Of a DNA stretch of 64,000 bases, positions 1 through 11,717 are shown in pieces (the first letter of the stretch is position 1; every line of letters begins with the position of its first letter). The notes under the pieces are model-generated. The model made no database searches and was not told the DNA's origin. It worked only from the letters and a program-made list of their open reading frames with translations. The position numbers and the translations under genes were made by a program. The DNA is from Diphasiastrum complanatum (taxonomy: Eukaryota; Streptophyta; Lycopodiopsida; Lycopodiales; Lycopodiaceae). The stretch lies in contig CM055100.1 in the NCBI GenBank assembly GCA_029204225.1, positions 9,617,058-9,681,057 of the forward strand, written 5' to 3'.

Positions 1-676
1 AAGGAGTAATAGGGCGCGTGAAGAAGGCTTGTTGGTTGAACGAGAGAGACGGACCGTGGAAATTTCAGGTGCCCAAGAGAAAAGCAATTGAAAGGCAAAT
101 GTAAAATTTTTGATGGTTTTCTTAAGTTTTTTGTGACATTTTCTAAAACCTAAAGGTAAAATATGGAGATAATGCAAAAACAGAGTGTTAATTCTGCATA
201 CTAGCTCCATTTCTGTCAGAACAAAAGGCATACAAAACTATTGTACGCTGATTAGCTCCATTTTGCACTAAAAATCTTCTGATTCGACTTGGCAAAAAAA
301 CTATCAAGTTTTTAGTTCAGAGACCTCAATTTGCATTAAGGACGGCTAATACCTTTCTATTAGAAATGTCGATTTTAAGAGCTCTAAATGACTTGCAACT
401 ATCATAAATTTAGAACTGAAGTTTCATCATTTCAAAACTTGCAATTTGAAGTGTAGTTGCTACTAATTATTGAAGTTTTGCAATGAAGGAGTGATATATA
501 TAAGGTCTAAATTTCCTACTGAAGTTGATATTAGGAAAATTCCATTGTGAAATTAAAGCTTCTTTACTCAATTTTTCTCGACAATTTTCTAAATAACTAG
601 TATTCCTAGTCGAAGGTGACGTCTTATGCCCTCCTCCCCTGGTTACGTATAAATACTAATTATTTAGCTAAGTAAA
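1..676. other. AT-rich stretch, no gene recognised
   Basis: Read on both strands; no protein family, RNA gene or repeat is recognisable. It leads directly into a copia gag start codon at 677, but no LTR end or tRNA-Met-type primer-binding site is visible just upstream, so it is either the decayed leader of that element or host DNA. Confidence 0.4.
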
Positions 677-748
677 ATGGTTGATCATATGCTAAGAGAT
701 ACAATGTCCTTCGAAAAATTGAATGGAGAGAATTTGTTGCCGTGGAAG
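677..748 (+). pseudogene. Ty1/copia gag, N-terminal fragment
   Basis: Seen: 24 codons from an ATG at 677 ending in FEKLNGENLLPWK. The motif K-L-N-G-x-N-x-x-x-W-K is the usual start of copia Gag (the DUF4219/UBN2 region). The frame runs straight into GCGAAA-rich sequence at about 749 and Gag does not resume before or after 1718. This is the stump of a broken element; no function is expected. Confidence 0.6.
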
Positions 749-1100
749 CGAAAACACACTGTTCAGTGTCGCGAAAGCGAAACTGTTTCTTTTTTGTTTT
801 CGTCTTCGTATTCGCGAACAATTTTATGTCTTTGAATTTTCTTTTGCACGGAAGTTTCACTAATCCTAGACACACGACTGCACATCACAGAATACATTTT
901 ATTCTAGCAATCAAGACACGCAGCACAAGACAAGGAGATGCACGAAAATAGAGTGACTGTATTATCAGTTCAATTTTAGAGCAAGATTGTTAGTGTATCG
1001 CTCGTTGGCGGAATGACACTCTGCTCTTTCGCTGTGTTCTGCTCGTTGGTAGACTTTCATGCACAGCTCTATTGTTTCTAGCAATTTTCTTTCTGCTCTA

Positions 1101-1141
<41 letters not shown>

Positions 1142-1718
1142 CTTACATGAACTCTGGTCTATTCAGATCTATCTTTATAATCCAAAGAGGATAGTTTATA
1201 CCTCTCACACTTGTGGAGTTTATAAGATGGCTAAATGTAGAAATCACAAGACTAGTTAATGCTAATCAACTAATTAGTTAGTCTCCGTCGTTGCCACTCA
1301 TTTCACCTGGGCGTGAAGTCTACGACTCCAAGCCCGTTGAGCTACCAGTTGGCAGCACGAAAGGTTTCTCTTCGTTTGTTTCGTTTCCTTCGTTTGCTTT
1401 CGTTCTTTTCATTTCTTCGTAACTTTTCGTTTTGCGTCTGTTTGCAGTTTGCGGTCCTAAAAGTATGCTTACAATTCGCGAATAATTCGTGAATCATTCG
1501 TGCTTCGAGGTGAAGGGGAATGTTGACTTTTCGTGAATTGTTCTCGTTTGACCTTCGCTTCGTGTTTGTGTTGCGACAAAGTTGCAGGAGTTCACCATTT
1601 CTGATACTCCCTCTTTGTTGACATCCTTCCTCTGTCTGTCTACTAGTTTTGCTTGTTTGTTTCTTGTTACAGCTTATGCTACCTCCATTCTGGTTGTTAG
1701 TTGGGCATGTCTTGATCA
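749..1718. mobile_element. GCGAAA/TTCG-rich LTR-like insert
   Basis: Seen: a block beginning with GCGAAAACACACTGTTCAG and ending in TTCG-rich sequence with repeated aattcgtgaa-type words, interrupting copia gag. Similar TTCG/GCGAAA-rich sequence occurs in the left flank of the minus-strand copia at 44551-44840, and the first 80 or so bases recur at 25531-25615. Inferred: a solo LTR or LTR-derived insert. No target-site duplication could be shown and both ends are approximate. Confidence 0.35.
1104..1133 (+). repeat. (CT)n microsatellite, 30 nt
   Basis: Uninterrupted CT dinucleotides, then TATC units. It lies inside the LTR-like insert. Confidence 0.95.
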
Positions 1719-3055
1719 TTTCTATGCCCAGATCAAGTAGCAGATTCTTGGGGTTGTAGTATGGTTCAACCTATCACGGATACTCAGATTTCGAATACTC
1801 ATGAACTCTTGAAATCACTTGCAATCATTCTACCATGCAAGCACACCAAGAATGCCCAAAAACAGCTCTTCTTGAAACACGTTGGGCATTACTATGGCAC
1901 TTAAAAAATAGAATGCTAAAATGGATCATTGCAAAATGAACTAAAATCAGATCCTACACTACTTTACATAAATTGACAAAACAAGAAACAAAAACTAATC
2001 TACAACATGTTAGAAGTCCAAGAATCAAGAAACTAACCAGCCTTTTGATTCTTGGACATCCCAAGAATATCAAGAACTAGAATGTTAGAGAATATGCAAG
2101 ATTTATGCCACATTTCTAGCCTATTTAGTTTACTTAAATGCTGGCTTCCTACATTGATCCACAAGAAAACAAGAAACCTAATCCACAACTAGGAAAGCAA
2201 GAAAACTAATCCACTCTAAATCCACAACCACACACAATATGAATGGAAGGGCATGATCATAGGGGCATCACTCAATAAAACATCATGAGCCCAAACTGCA
2301 TCTGTGTAGCCTTTAAAAACATTTACTTCACTGTCTTATTTTCGTAGTAGATACACATGTCCTTCATGGTATGTAGATACCTAAGAACTCTAAGTCAAGC
2401 CTTCCATTGTACAATCCCTAGATGTGACACTAACTAGCTTAAGGTAATTACTGCATAGTCTATGTTAGGTTAGGTACAAACCAACATGTACATCAAGGAT
2501 CCAATAACTGAGTGATAAGGATATTTCCAATGCAAAAAGCTCCTCTTCACAAAGAGGGAGTCTCTTAAATAAGCAAGAGAGCTCCTTAGGTGGAATCCTA
2601 GTGGAATTTCCACAAATTACAAGTGGAATATGCTCTCCACTAGAGGTCACCATCAAAAGGTGGCTCACTCTACTTTCTTTAAGAGGGAAACTACTTGCAT
2701 TTATTACATTTGCTTAGAAATACTAGTTCCTACATGGTCATTCCATCTTCCGAGATTCACCATGAGGCTTACACAGTTATTGCTTGTTATTACTAACCAG
2801 CATTTCTCGGCTCTCATACTTGGCTCTCAGTCTTCATTAGTCTCGTCTTCTAAGAGACCTCCTCGGTCTAAGGTGAGAAGTGCTCTTGAGTTGCTTTGTC
2901 CCGAGTATCTTGGGGATTCGACAAAATCAGGCCAACATCATCCCACCCCTAATGTGTTGCAGGACCCATTGCAATTCATATTGGATAATGTTGCCTCGCT
3001 TTGCATTGCATATTCGATCGTCACTAGAAAAGCGTAGATCCTCGATGGCTAATCT
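1719..3055. other. Unassigned stretch between retroelement fragments
   Basis: No conserved domain was recognised on either strand. Short open frames around 2630-3040 show no family resemblance and are interrupted. Probably degraded transposon or host intergenic DNA. Confidence 0.4.
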
Positions 3056-4123
3056 GCCCTTCAAAACAGATCAACAACGACAACACTGGAAAGTGAAACG
3101 TCGTACGAAATGTGGACATGTAGAAAGCATGATCTGTCATACATACGTGTGTTTGGATGTGCAGCATATAAGAACATTCCAAAAGAAAAAAAAAGCAAGC
3201 TGATGACAAATCAGAGCAAACAATTATGGTCAGCTACTCGAATAGAACACAAGTGTACAGGCTCTATGATCCAACCACGAAGAAGGTTGTTTCGAACAGA
3301 GATGTGAAGTTTGATGAGTCCACATTCCCTGGACTAAAAGACAAAAGAGGCCATGAGATCTTCACACTGCGGCCTATTCAAGAGGGAGATCGAGGACAAA
3401 CATCAATCAAAATGCAGAGCCGCAGACTCCAGAGCAGCAGAAAGCAGAGGATCAACCCCACAAACAAGAAACGTTCGAGCAGCGATGGAATGAGCCTAGA
3501 AGGTCAACAAGACAAAGAAGATCTCTAGACCGCTACTCTGACAATCTTCAATGGAGCGAAGACATGCAGTTCGAGTATTGCAGCTTCACTGAAGAGACAA
3601 CAACATACCAACAAGCTATCCAGAGTCCAGAGGGAGAATTTTGAAAGCAAGCAATGTCAGAGGAGATCGAGTCGATGAGACGAAACAAGGCATGGACATT
3701 AGAGCCACTACCAGATTACAAAAAAATAGTCGACTGCAAGTGGGGTATACAAGAAAAAGATGAAATCGGATGGCCGCTACAAAGCAAGGCTTGTCGCAAA
3801 GGGCTACATGCACAGATATGGTGTTGATTATTTTGACACATATTCGTCCATGATCAAGATGGCGAGCATAAGGCTACTCCTTGCATACGCCACATAGCAC
3901 AATCTGGAAATTCACCAGATTGACGTGAAACAGCCTTTCTCCACAAAGATCTAAAGGAGAAAATCTTCATGAAACAACTTGAAGGTTTTGAAGACCCCGA
4001 CAATCGACAATATGTCTATCGGTTGCAGAGATGCATCTATGGTCTAAAACAAGCATCACAAGCCTGGTACAAGAAGCTTGATGGTCTTCTGAACTCTCTA
4101 GACTTCAATCCTACTCAACCAGA
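3056..4123 (+). pseudogene. Ty1/copia pol fragment, copy A (integrase C-end and RT)
   Basis: Seen: integrase C-terminal motif RVFGCAAYKNIPKEKK at about 3140-3190, then the YRLYDPTTKKVV linker at about 3260, then RT sequence from about 3645 (EEIESMRRNKAWTLEP, VDCKW, HQIDVKTAF-like, IYGLKQASQAWYKK). Frame shifts occur near 3210 and 3745, and a TAG at 3895-3897 interrupts RT. It ends abruptly at 4123 within RT, where integrase sequence of the same family starts again. The family is a clear copia RT (RVT_2 type). The copy is dead. Confidence 0.85.
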
Positions 4124-5965
4124 ATGCTAGTCGAAGGAGCCAAATACATGATGGCACAAGATCAGTTGCCAAGTCAATTCTGGACTGAGGCAATAGCTGC
4201 AGCTCTACACCTACAGAATAGATCAACAATGACAACATTGGAAAACAAAATTTCATACGAAATGTGGACAAGTAGAAAGCCTAATCTGTCATACGTACGT
4301 GTGTTTGGATGTGCAACATATAAGCACATTCCAAAAGAAAAAAGAAGCAAGCTCGATGACAAATTAGAGCAAACAATCATGGTCGGCTACTCGAATGGAA
4401 CATAAGTGTACAGGCTATATGATCCAACCACGAAGAAGGTTGTTTTGAACAGAGATGTGAAGTTCGACGAGTCCATATTCCTTAGACTAAAAGACGAAAG
4501 AGGCCATAAGATCTTCACATTGCTGCCTATTCAAGAGGGAGATCGAGGACAGACATCAAATCAGAATGCAGAGCCGTAGACTCCAGAGCGGCAGGAAGCA
4601 GAGGATCAACCCCACAAAAAAGAAACGTCCGAACAGCAAACAAAACGATCCTAGAAGGTCAACAAGACAAAGAAGACCTTTAGACCGCCACTCTGACAAT
4701 CTTCAATGGAGAGAAGACATGCAGTTCGAGTACTGCAGCTTCACTGAAGGGCCAGCAACATACCAAGAAGCTATCTAGAGTCCAGAGGGAAAACACATAT
4801 TCGTCCATGGTCAAGATGACAAGCATAAGGCTACTCCTTGCATATGCCACATAGCACAATCTAGAAATTCACCAGATTGACGTGAAAACAGCCTTTCTCC
4901 ATGGAGATCTAGACGAGAAAATCTTCATGAAGCAGTCTGAAGGTTTTGAAGACCCTGATAATCGACAATATGTCTGTCGGTTGCAGAGATGCATCTACGG
5001 TCTAAAACAAGCATTACGAGCTTGGTACAAGAAGTTCGATGGTCTTCTGAAGTCTCTAGACTTCAATCCTACTCAACCAGACTGCAATGTGTACATTAAA
5101 AGAGTAGGAAAAGATTTTTTGATATTGACCATTTTCGTGGATGATTCGCTAATGATAGAAAATTCCTTGATGCTGAGAAAAGACACAAAAAAATCAAATT
5201 TCTGAAAGCTACGAAATCACAGATCTTGAAGAAGCAACAAAATGCCTTGGCTGGAAATCAGAAGAGATTGAACAAAGAGTGAAATGCACTTGAGTCAATC
5301 AGAATATGCCAGAAAAGTGCTAAAGTAGTACCACATGATGGCTACAAAGAGAAGGTACACCAATGATAGCTGGAGCCAAGCTCACGAAGCAGGATTGCCT
5401 AAAAATGGAAGAGGAAGAACAGAAGATGACAAGTATACCCTACCAGAATTTAATCGGTAGTCTCATGTATCTGACAATTTGTACCAGACCCGATCTGGCT
5501 TTCTTTGTTTATGCATTGAGCCAATTCTCTTCAAATCCTGGCATAGCACATTGGCAAATGGCCAAATGAATCCTACAGTATCTGAAGGGTACCCAGACTA
5601 GAAAATTAACCTACAGAGCTGAAAACAAAGAAAAAGGATTTGAGCTGCACCACTGGGCGAGCTACAAAGATGACAGCAAGTCCATTACTGGATGATGTAC
5701 CATGGCGTGCGGAGCTGCAATCAGCTGGATATGCAAAAAGCAAACCTTGGTGGCTCAATCCTCTTGCGAAGCTGAATATGTCGTAGCTTTGAAGGTGGTG
5801 AATGAGGTAGTGTGGCTGCAGATTATGCTGGAGGCAATCGGGATACCACAAGAAGGGCCAAGCATGATGATGATGGACTCTCAGAGTGCCATCTCTCTGT
5901 CACAGGATTCGACTCATGGACAAGAGCACATGGTGCTTGTCTTTCCCTGGATTCGTCAACATCTG
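4124..5965 (+). pseudogene. Ty1/copia pol fragment, copy B (integrase to RNase H)
   Basis: Seen: integrase core end (MMAQDQLPSQFWTEAIAAA), RVFGCATYKHIPKEKR, the Pol linker, RT (KTAFLHGDLDEKIF, CIYGLKQALRAWYKK, TIFVDDSLM active-site box), GSLMYLTICTRPDLA, and RNase H (AQSSCEAEYV, DSQSAISL). It repeats copy A almost base for base over the shared part and carries the same in-frame TAG (4852-4854). About 200 bp at the RT start, present in copy A, are missing at about 4793. There are several further stops. No function is expected. Confidence 0.87.
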
Positions 5966-6107
5966 ATCCTTCATCTTCTTCCTTGATGGCATCATACATA
6001 GCTAACTTTAGACTCGTCTATTCATCATTGGATTTAAGCTCGCATCTAATCCATCTTGGAAGGCCAACTAAAAACCAGATGATGAGAATCTGTTCGGAGG
6101 GTTGTTC
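5966..6107. other. Junction between copia and gypsy remnants
   Basis: Short spacer; the copia 3' end, PPT and LTR are not recognisable here. Confidence 0.4.
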
Positions 6108-6392
6108 CTATACTTGACTTTTGAGGCATTTGAAACGCTCGATATAGTCTCGTACACATTCATCCTTTGCCATCTTGATGTTACTCAATTTGACAAAAGG
6201 ACTCTTGATCAAGCGAAAGGGCTTAAAACGCTTGATAAAGGACTCTTTCAAGATTGACCAGTCTGTCTTATCTTCATGATCAAGGTTGAAAAACCAATCA
6301 CGTGCTTTAGTGATCATGGTCATCGAAAACAGTTGGACCACACTCGAGATTAGCTTTGAAAATCCCAGTTGGAGTTGCTTAATATACAACAT
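6108..6392 (-). pseudogene. Ty3/gypsy gag capsid fragment, inverted
   Basis: Seen: 94 codons on the minus strand with the Retrotrans_gag signature ARDWFFNLDHEDKTDW, FIKRFKPFRL and DYIERFKCL. The same domain is found in the gypsy elements at 52985-53347 (-), 31960-32368 (+) and 36400-36670 (+). It abuts a zinc-knuckle segment on the opposite strand at 6393, so the gag gene appears split by an inversion. The frame is open, but the element is broken. Confidence 0.75.
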
Positions 6393-6875
6393 CAGCTACA
6401 GATGGAGAAACTCACCAATGAGTTTCAAACTACCTTGAAATCTATCCAAAGCAGTATGCCTGGTCAATCAAACCCTGCACAAGTACCTTATAGATGAAAA
6501 GCAATATGGTGCCCACACTGCCGGGCTACGCATCCTATTGATGCTTGTCCTTCATATCGACCTATCCAAGCACATACAGTTCAACAATATGAAGTACATC
6601 CATCACAGTCTGGAAATGCCTTGCCTTATCATGAATATCCACCATCAAGTCCAGAACCACTAGCCATACAAAATGGCTACGCCGCTATACAAGGGCCACT
6701 GTACACCAGATGTTTCATCTGTGGTGAAACCGGCCACTTCATGGTTGATTGTCCAGTTAAGACCCAGTACCATGCTGAGTGTCCCGACTATATCCGAAAA
6801 CACAGTTTCAAAGACTGTCCAAAGCAACCAACTAAGATCCTACCTACCCGTCACGTCAGTTATGAATCACAATAG
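6393..6875 (+). pseudogene. Ty3/gypsy gag nucleocapsid (zinc knuckles), fragment
   Basis: Seen: MEKLTNEFQTTLKSI, then a partial knuckle (CPHCRATHPIDAC) and a full CCHC knuckle CFICGETGHFMVDC (C-x2-C-x4-H-x4-C) at about 6710-6755, followed by Cys/His-rich sequence. One in-frame stop lies near 6496. The layout matches the Gag C-terminal half of the minus-strand gypsy at 52186-52686 (MEKLQLQFDEKIKALED, then CSICTGNHTVNDC). Known role of the family: packaging of element RNA. Here it is a relic. Confidence 0.7.
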
Positions 6876-7740
6876 GACCCTCACGACAACCACACGAGCA
6901 CCATAACAACCAACAGTTAAACCTGCTGCTCAATCGAGAAGTTTCTTGTAAACTTCTACATCACTGTCCAATACACCAGCTCCATAATGAAGAAAAGACA
7001 ATATGAAATGAGTCCTTGTCAAAAGAAAGTGAAACCAATATTCTGTCATCTGCTACAATGTCCAACCAAGAGCAACCTCCACAGGGAATTGACAGTTTTT
7101 CTCCCCTTCTACAACCTCAAATCTATTTGTCTTTTCACATGCTGATAAGATTTCCAATGTGCCAATCCACAATAAATCTAGGATTTGGAAATCCAGATAG
7201 AAATTCAGTTCTGAATCTCTTGTTCACAGAGGCCCTCAGGACATAGTGCCTCAATAATACCTGCATTTCAAGCTATATCTTCCAACATTTGCTATCAATG
7301 ATGGTATACCTTGCCTTGTTTTGACAAGGGCATATGAGAGTAAGTCACATTACTCTACAACACAAATGAAATATTACAACTATCAAGGTACATTATCAAT
7401 GTTGATGAATGCAAGTTTTTGTTCGACAAGTGCTATACAGTTCTCACTCTCTGTAACGTTTGTTTATTTCCTTGTTTCTCTTCACCTATTTTGTGTGATT
7501 GATTTTTACATGAGGAATAGCTACTGCACGAGAGTCTTCTATAGAGCATCTCCAAAATAATTTTTATTCATCTATCCATCTTCAGATTCCCTTATACAGC
7601 AGTTTAGGATTTTTTAGGCATATGAAAAATCCATGTCAACTTAGAGTTGATTCCTGCATCTCATTGCCATATTATTCTTTGAGTCAACTACAGCAAGATC
7701 GAAACAAATTTAGTTAAAATTTGTTCAATCCTTAGTCCAG
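6876..7740. other. Unassigned, possibly decayed gypsy
   Basis: Follows a gypsy nucleocapsid without a recognisable protease or RT. No motif was identified on either strand; open frames are short. Confidence 0.35.
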
Positions 7741-8892
7741 TCACATGTTCAACGAGTTTCAACTACGTGTTCCACACGGCGATCCAATCTTGAGCATGAA
7801 CAGTCACCAGCAACAACATCCTCACCAACAGATTTTGGGAAGAAGAGAGGGGGGGGGGGGGGGGGGGGTGGAGTGGATTTGCTTGGATCCACTGGAGCAG
7901 TTACGCTACCTGCAACAACACCAGCAAGATCGACAACCATGGTCACAAACCCAAAGTCGACAACGACAAGGCTAAGAAGATAGATGGGCAATCCAAAGCG
8001 ACTCAATCAGAAGAAGTATCTCAGTCACGAAGAAGATCCTTAAGAAAAGAGAAACACAAGCATTGGAAAATCAGTCTCCTTCTTCAACCAACCTCTTGCC
8101 ATACTTCTGCGCCCATTCTCATGTCTATCGCCCACACCATCTACCGTTGTAACCACCACCCTTCCTTCCATCTGTTTGTTTATCATCAGTTTACTGTTCT
8201 TCCAAGAAATTCCCAGGTTTTGATAGTCTTACCGAAGCAGCTGATAGATCATTGCAAGTGTCTTGCGGAGACCAACTACCACCTATATTGGTTGTTCAGC
8301 CATCCAAGAAGCTGAGGAGGAAAGGACAAAACTTAAGCAACAGATGAGTCAGATCAACCTTGATCAGAAGAAACTCTCTAGAGCACTGATAGTTGAATCC
8401 CCTCGTATGAAGCCCAAAGAGATCCAAAAGTAATGGGTCAAAAGAAAGAGCTGCAGAAAAAGAAAGATGAAGACAACCGTGAACCTGCAAATAAAGCAAA
8501 CTCCTCACCTAGCAAGTGGTGGTCAAAGCTCGACATTGCAAGGGTCCAAGGCTGCAACTGTAGAACTATCAGTTCCTTCATCCTTTTACCAAGCCTTCAT
8601 CATGTTTCCTTTCTGTTATCAAACCGTCCATCCAAAACTGTTCCTACCACCAATTTTTGATGACTCCATCCCCGTGAGACTGGTAATCAAAGTTTGTGCA
8701 ACCTGCAGATCAAAGGTTTTCCTTGAGACTGGAACTGAGAGAATAACCACAGAAACACCCAGAGGCAAATGGAGGATACAGACCTCCCAGAAGATAGAGT
8801 CTGCCAAGAAACCAAAGATGAAACCGTCAATGGCAGATACAAGTGACAAAACAAAGAGACACATGAAAAGCACTCAAGCATACAAGTTGTGA
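7741..8892 (+). other. Gln/Lys-rich open stretches of unknown origin
   Basis: Seen: frames rich in Q, S and K (for example 7745-7975 and 8467-8892) separated by stops and shifts, with a 20-base G run at 7849-7868. The position downstream of a gypsy Gag suggests a decayed polyprotein spacer, but I could not align it to any domain. No function is proposed. Confidence 0.3.
7849..7868 (+). repeat. Poly-G tract, 20 nt
   Basis: Unbroken G homopolymer, preceded by a GA-rich run. Could form a G-quadruplex; also error-prone in assembly, so the exact length is uncertain. Confidence 0.9.
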
Positions 8893-9372
8893 AGTTGCTG
8901 AGAGCTCTCCAATTTTGAGAATGTCAACCAATTGCAGACATTCTAATTAAACTCCGGCAATTCGTAAAAAAACAATTTTTGTGATAAACACTGGCGACAA
9001 TAAGCACTTGGTTTTATGTAATGAGTTGAAGGCTGCCTGCTACAGGGTAGCAGGCCTGCCCACGCCTGCTAACGGGCATAATTTGCCATTTGGGCCCTTC
9101 AACTGCCCTTCAATTGATAGGTTGTTACACTATGGCTCTGAACGTCTATGTTCAGAGCCAATGAAAATGTGCCAGCTGTCCACTATCATCCCAAATGCAA
9201 ATTATGGTTTAATGTTATGGCATCTAAGCTAAGCACCATAAAGAACCCATGTGCTAGGGAGGGTCCATGACTCAAAAGGAAAGAAAAAGGAAGACTCTCT
9301 TAAAGGTAAAGTTTCGAAATTCAAAAATTTGAATTCGAGCATCTCTACTATTTCAAAAATGTGAAGGAATTT

Positions 9373-9437
<65 letters not shown>

Positions 9438-9614
9438 CCATGCTATCCCTCGAATTTCTGTCAGGCTTAATTCCTGCGTTTTTCTGAAGTATCTCCTTTA
9501 CTGCTCCCATTCTGTGATACAACAAAGATAAAGCGTTCATGAAGGAAGTGGTAACTGTGATAAGTTCTTTGTTATTTATAACAGCTTTGATTTGTTGTAT
9601 CACAGTACATAAAG
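8893..9614. other. Upstream region of the GDSL gene
   Basis: No gene. It holds a CT array (9377-9433) about 180 bp before the GDSL start codon and a TATA-like TTATTTATA at about 9572-9580, only 35 bp before the ATG. Long CT tracts are frequent in plant core promoters and 5' leaders, so this is a plausible promoter or leader; the transcription start is not determined. Confidence 0.4.
9377..9433 (+). repeat. (CT)n microsatellite, 57 nt
   Basis: Pure CT repeat in the upstream region of the GDSL esterase gene. Length is likely polymorphic. Confidence 0.95.
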
Positions 9615-11624
9615 ATGGCTTCAAACAGAAGGTGCAGGACTATGAAATTGGTTCTTTTTCTGAAGGTTAGCATGTGCACTTTGTTTGTACATTTTGGGTA
9701 CTCGTGCGCTGGATCCATTGAAGCTGACAGCGATGGCAGGTGTTTTCCACTCCTTTTTGCTTTTGGGGATTCTCTGTCCGATACTGGAAATGCACAACAC
9801 ATTTTTCCTTTGGAGCAAAAGCGCGCTGCAATGCTTCCCTATGGCCAGACCTTCTTCAATCGTCCTAACGACAGATTCTCTGATGGCCGCCTCTTGATCG
9901 ATTTCATTGGTGAGACAGACTAATTCTGTTAGCATTTGTGAATCACATGCCTACAATGTGTCAATCAGCATGGTCTCATATAATTTAGTATATCTACAGC
10001 AGCAATATGAACACGAACCATAACAGTCTACGTATATATGCTGTCAATCAATCAGGTGTTCAATACTTAAACCCTTTCCTATTGCGATTTATAAGAAATC
10101 CGGAATGAAATAGGATAATGAAGTTTTAGCTTGTCGCTTTATTTCGTGCTAATAAGAAGATCACCTTGCTGCTGCAGCGCAAGCTCTGAGGCTCCCCCTT
10201 TTAAATCCCTACGTAAAGAGTGCCGGGACTAGCTTTCAGCAAGGAGTTAATTTAGCAACATCGGGAGCCACAGCAACTGATATCGCCTTCTTGGTTCCAT
10301 ACACGCTGAGAGTGCAGCTATACTGGCTTAGAAAATTCAAGGCCAATATTCTTGAAAGACTAGGTTCAAACGGTACAACATACAACTACAACTGCAAATC
10401 ATAGTATCTCATAAGAAAAAGCAATTGATGTGGCTATAGCTCGAGGGAATTGTTATATTTGCCTGGATGATAAAATTGATCAATCAGTTTCTGCATGCAG
10501 ACACCTTACAGTCATCATTGCCTCCTCTCGACTCTATTAGTAAAGCTTTATACGTTGTTTGGATTGGTGGTAATGACTACAACGCTCGGCTTTTCGTGTA
10601 TAACATGACAATGGACCAGTTGACGAAATCTGTGGATGAAGTCATGAATGCAATGTCCTCTAATCTAGAGGTATACAATTATATAATGCATATAAAACTG
10701 ATGGACAGTGCATCACTGAAGGCTAATCTCCGATGATCTACTATACATCTAGTACTGCTTGCCAACCAGAATCACTCGTCCCTTAACAGAGAAAGCTCAA
10801 GCGTGCTAAAATATTGTATGCTGTAGAGATCATCTACTCATCTTTTCAGTACTACCAAGTCGTCATCTTTCAGCTCGCTCATCTTTTATTTACAAAAGTA
10901 TCTCCACATAAATGCAAATATAGAACCAAGAATCAATGATTCAACGATTGGCTGATCCTCATTCATTTGTCAACAGGATCTGTACACTGAAGGAGCAAGG
11001 GCAATATTGATTGTAAATCTTCCACCAGTTGGATGCACTCCAGAAGTGCTGACTTTCGTACGAGGACATCCGCATGAATATGACTCCGTCGGCTGCTTCC
11101 GGCCATATAATGAAGTATTTCGAGCTCATAATAAGGTTCTGAAGGAGTTGTGGCACAATCTGACCCGATTGCATCCTGACGCAACTTTTGTACACGCGGA
11201 TTACTACGCCATCTCCTACGACATACTACGGCACCCCCTGAAATATGGTAAGCAAAACAGCTTATTTTCTATGTACCAAATCAAAAATTGCTTTTTCCTT
11301 TGGGATGATCATTCAATCTTCGAGCATAGTATTTCAATGATTTCTTGCTTTTCAGGGATGGCTAATGTGATGCAAGCATGCTGCGGATTGGGTGGGAGCT
11401 ACAACTTTGACTTCTCACTGCAATGTGGCATGATTCTAGATATCATTGGTGCGCTTTACAGCCCGCCAGCTTGTAAAAATCCAGCAATATATTCCAATTG
11501 GGATGGTATTCATCCAACAGAAGCTTTCTCCCAGATTGTTGCAGCAGCTTTCCTAACTGGGCAGTACATTGAGCCTGCAGATGCATTCCAGAATTGCACC
11601 TTTGACTTTAGCATGTTTTTGTGA
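9615..11624 (+). CDS. GDSL esterase/lipase, secreted, five exons
   Basis: Exons 9615-9909, 10178-10372, 10501-10670, 10977-11247 and 11356-11624 join with GT-AG introns and compatible phases into 399 codons plus TGA, a usual length for plant GDSL lipases of the SGNH hydrolase family. Block I is FAFGDSLSDTGNA with nucleophile Ser53; the block II Gly lies around GVNLATSGA (about 121-128); block III is IGGNDYN with Asn188; block V is WDGIHPTEA with Asp360 and His363, so the whole catalytic set is present. Residues 10-32 are hydrophobic and end near a small-residue site, which fits a signal peptide and secretion to wall or apoplast. The first ATG was chosen because it gives this leader; a second Met at residue 10 is possible. 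The substrate (acyl or acetyl ester) cannot be inferred. The last intron is 108 nt, in frame and stop-free. The gene stands alone among transposon remnants and shows no lesion. Confidence 0.93.
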
Positions 11625-11711
11625 CAGCTCTTCTGAATGTGATTTTGCTTGATCTTGTTTGTCCGTATTTAAGAACCGGCCACTGACGTGCTGATGATAT
11701 TTTGAGCCCAA

Positions 11712-11717
11712 AATAAA
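11712..11717 (+). terminator. Poly(A) signal of the GDSL gene
   Basis: AATAAA lies 88 bp past the stop codon, a usual plant near-upstream-element distance. Confidence 0.5.

Noticed and set aside
1342-1719. Minus-strand 125-codon Lys/Arg/Asn-rich ORF
   Set aside because: It is the complement of TTCG-rich LTR-like DNA; biased composition rather than a protein.
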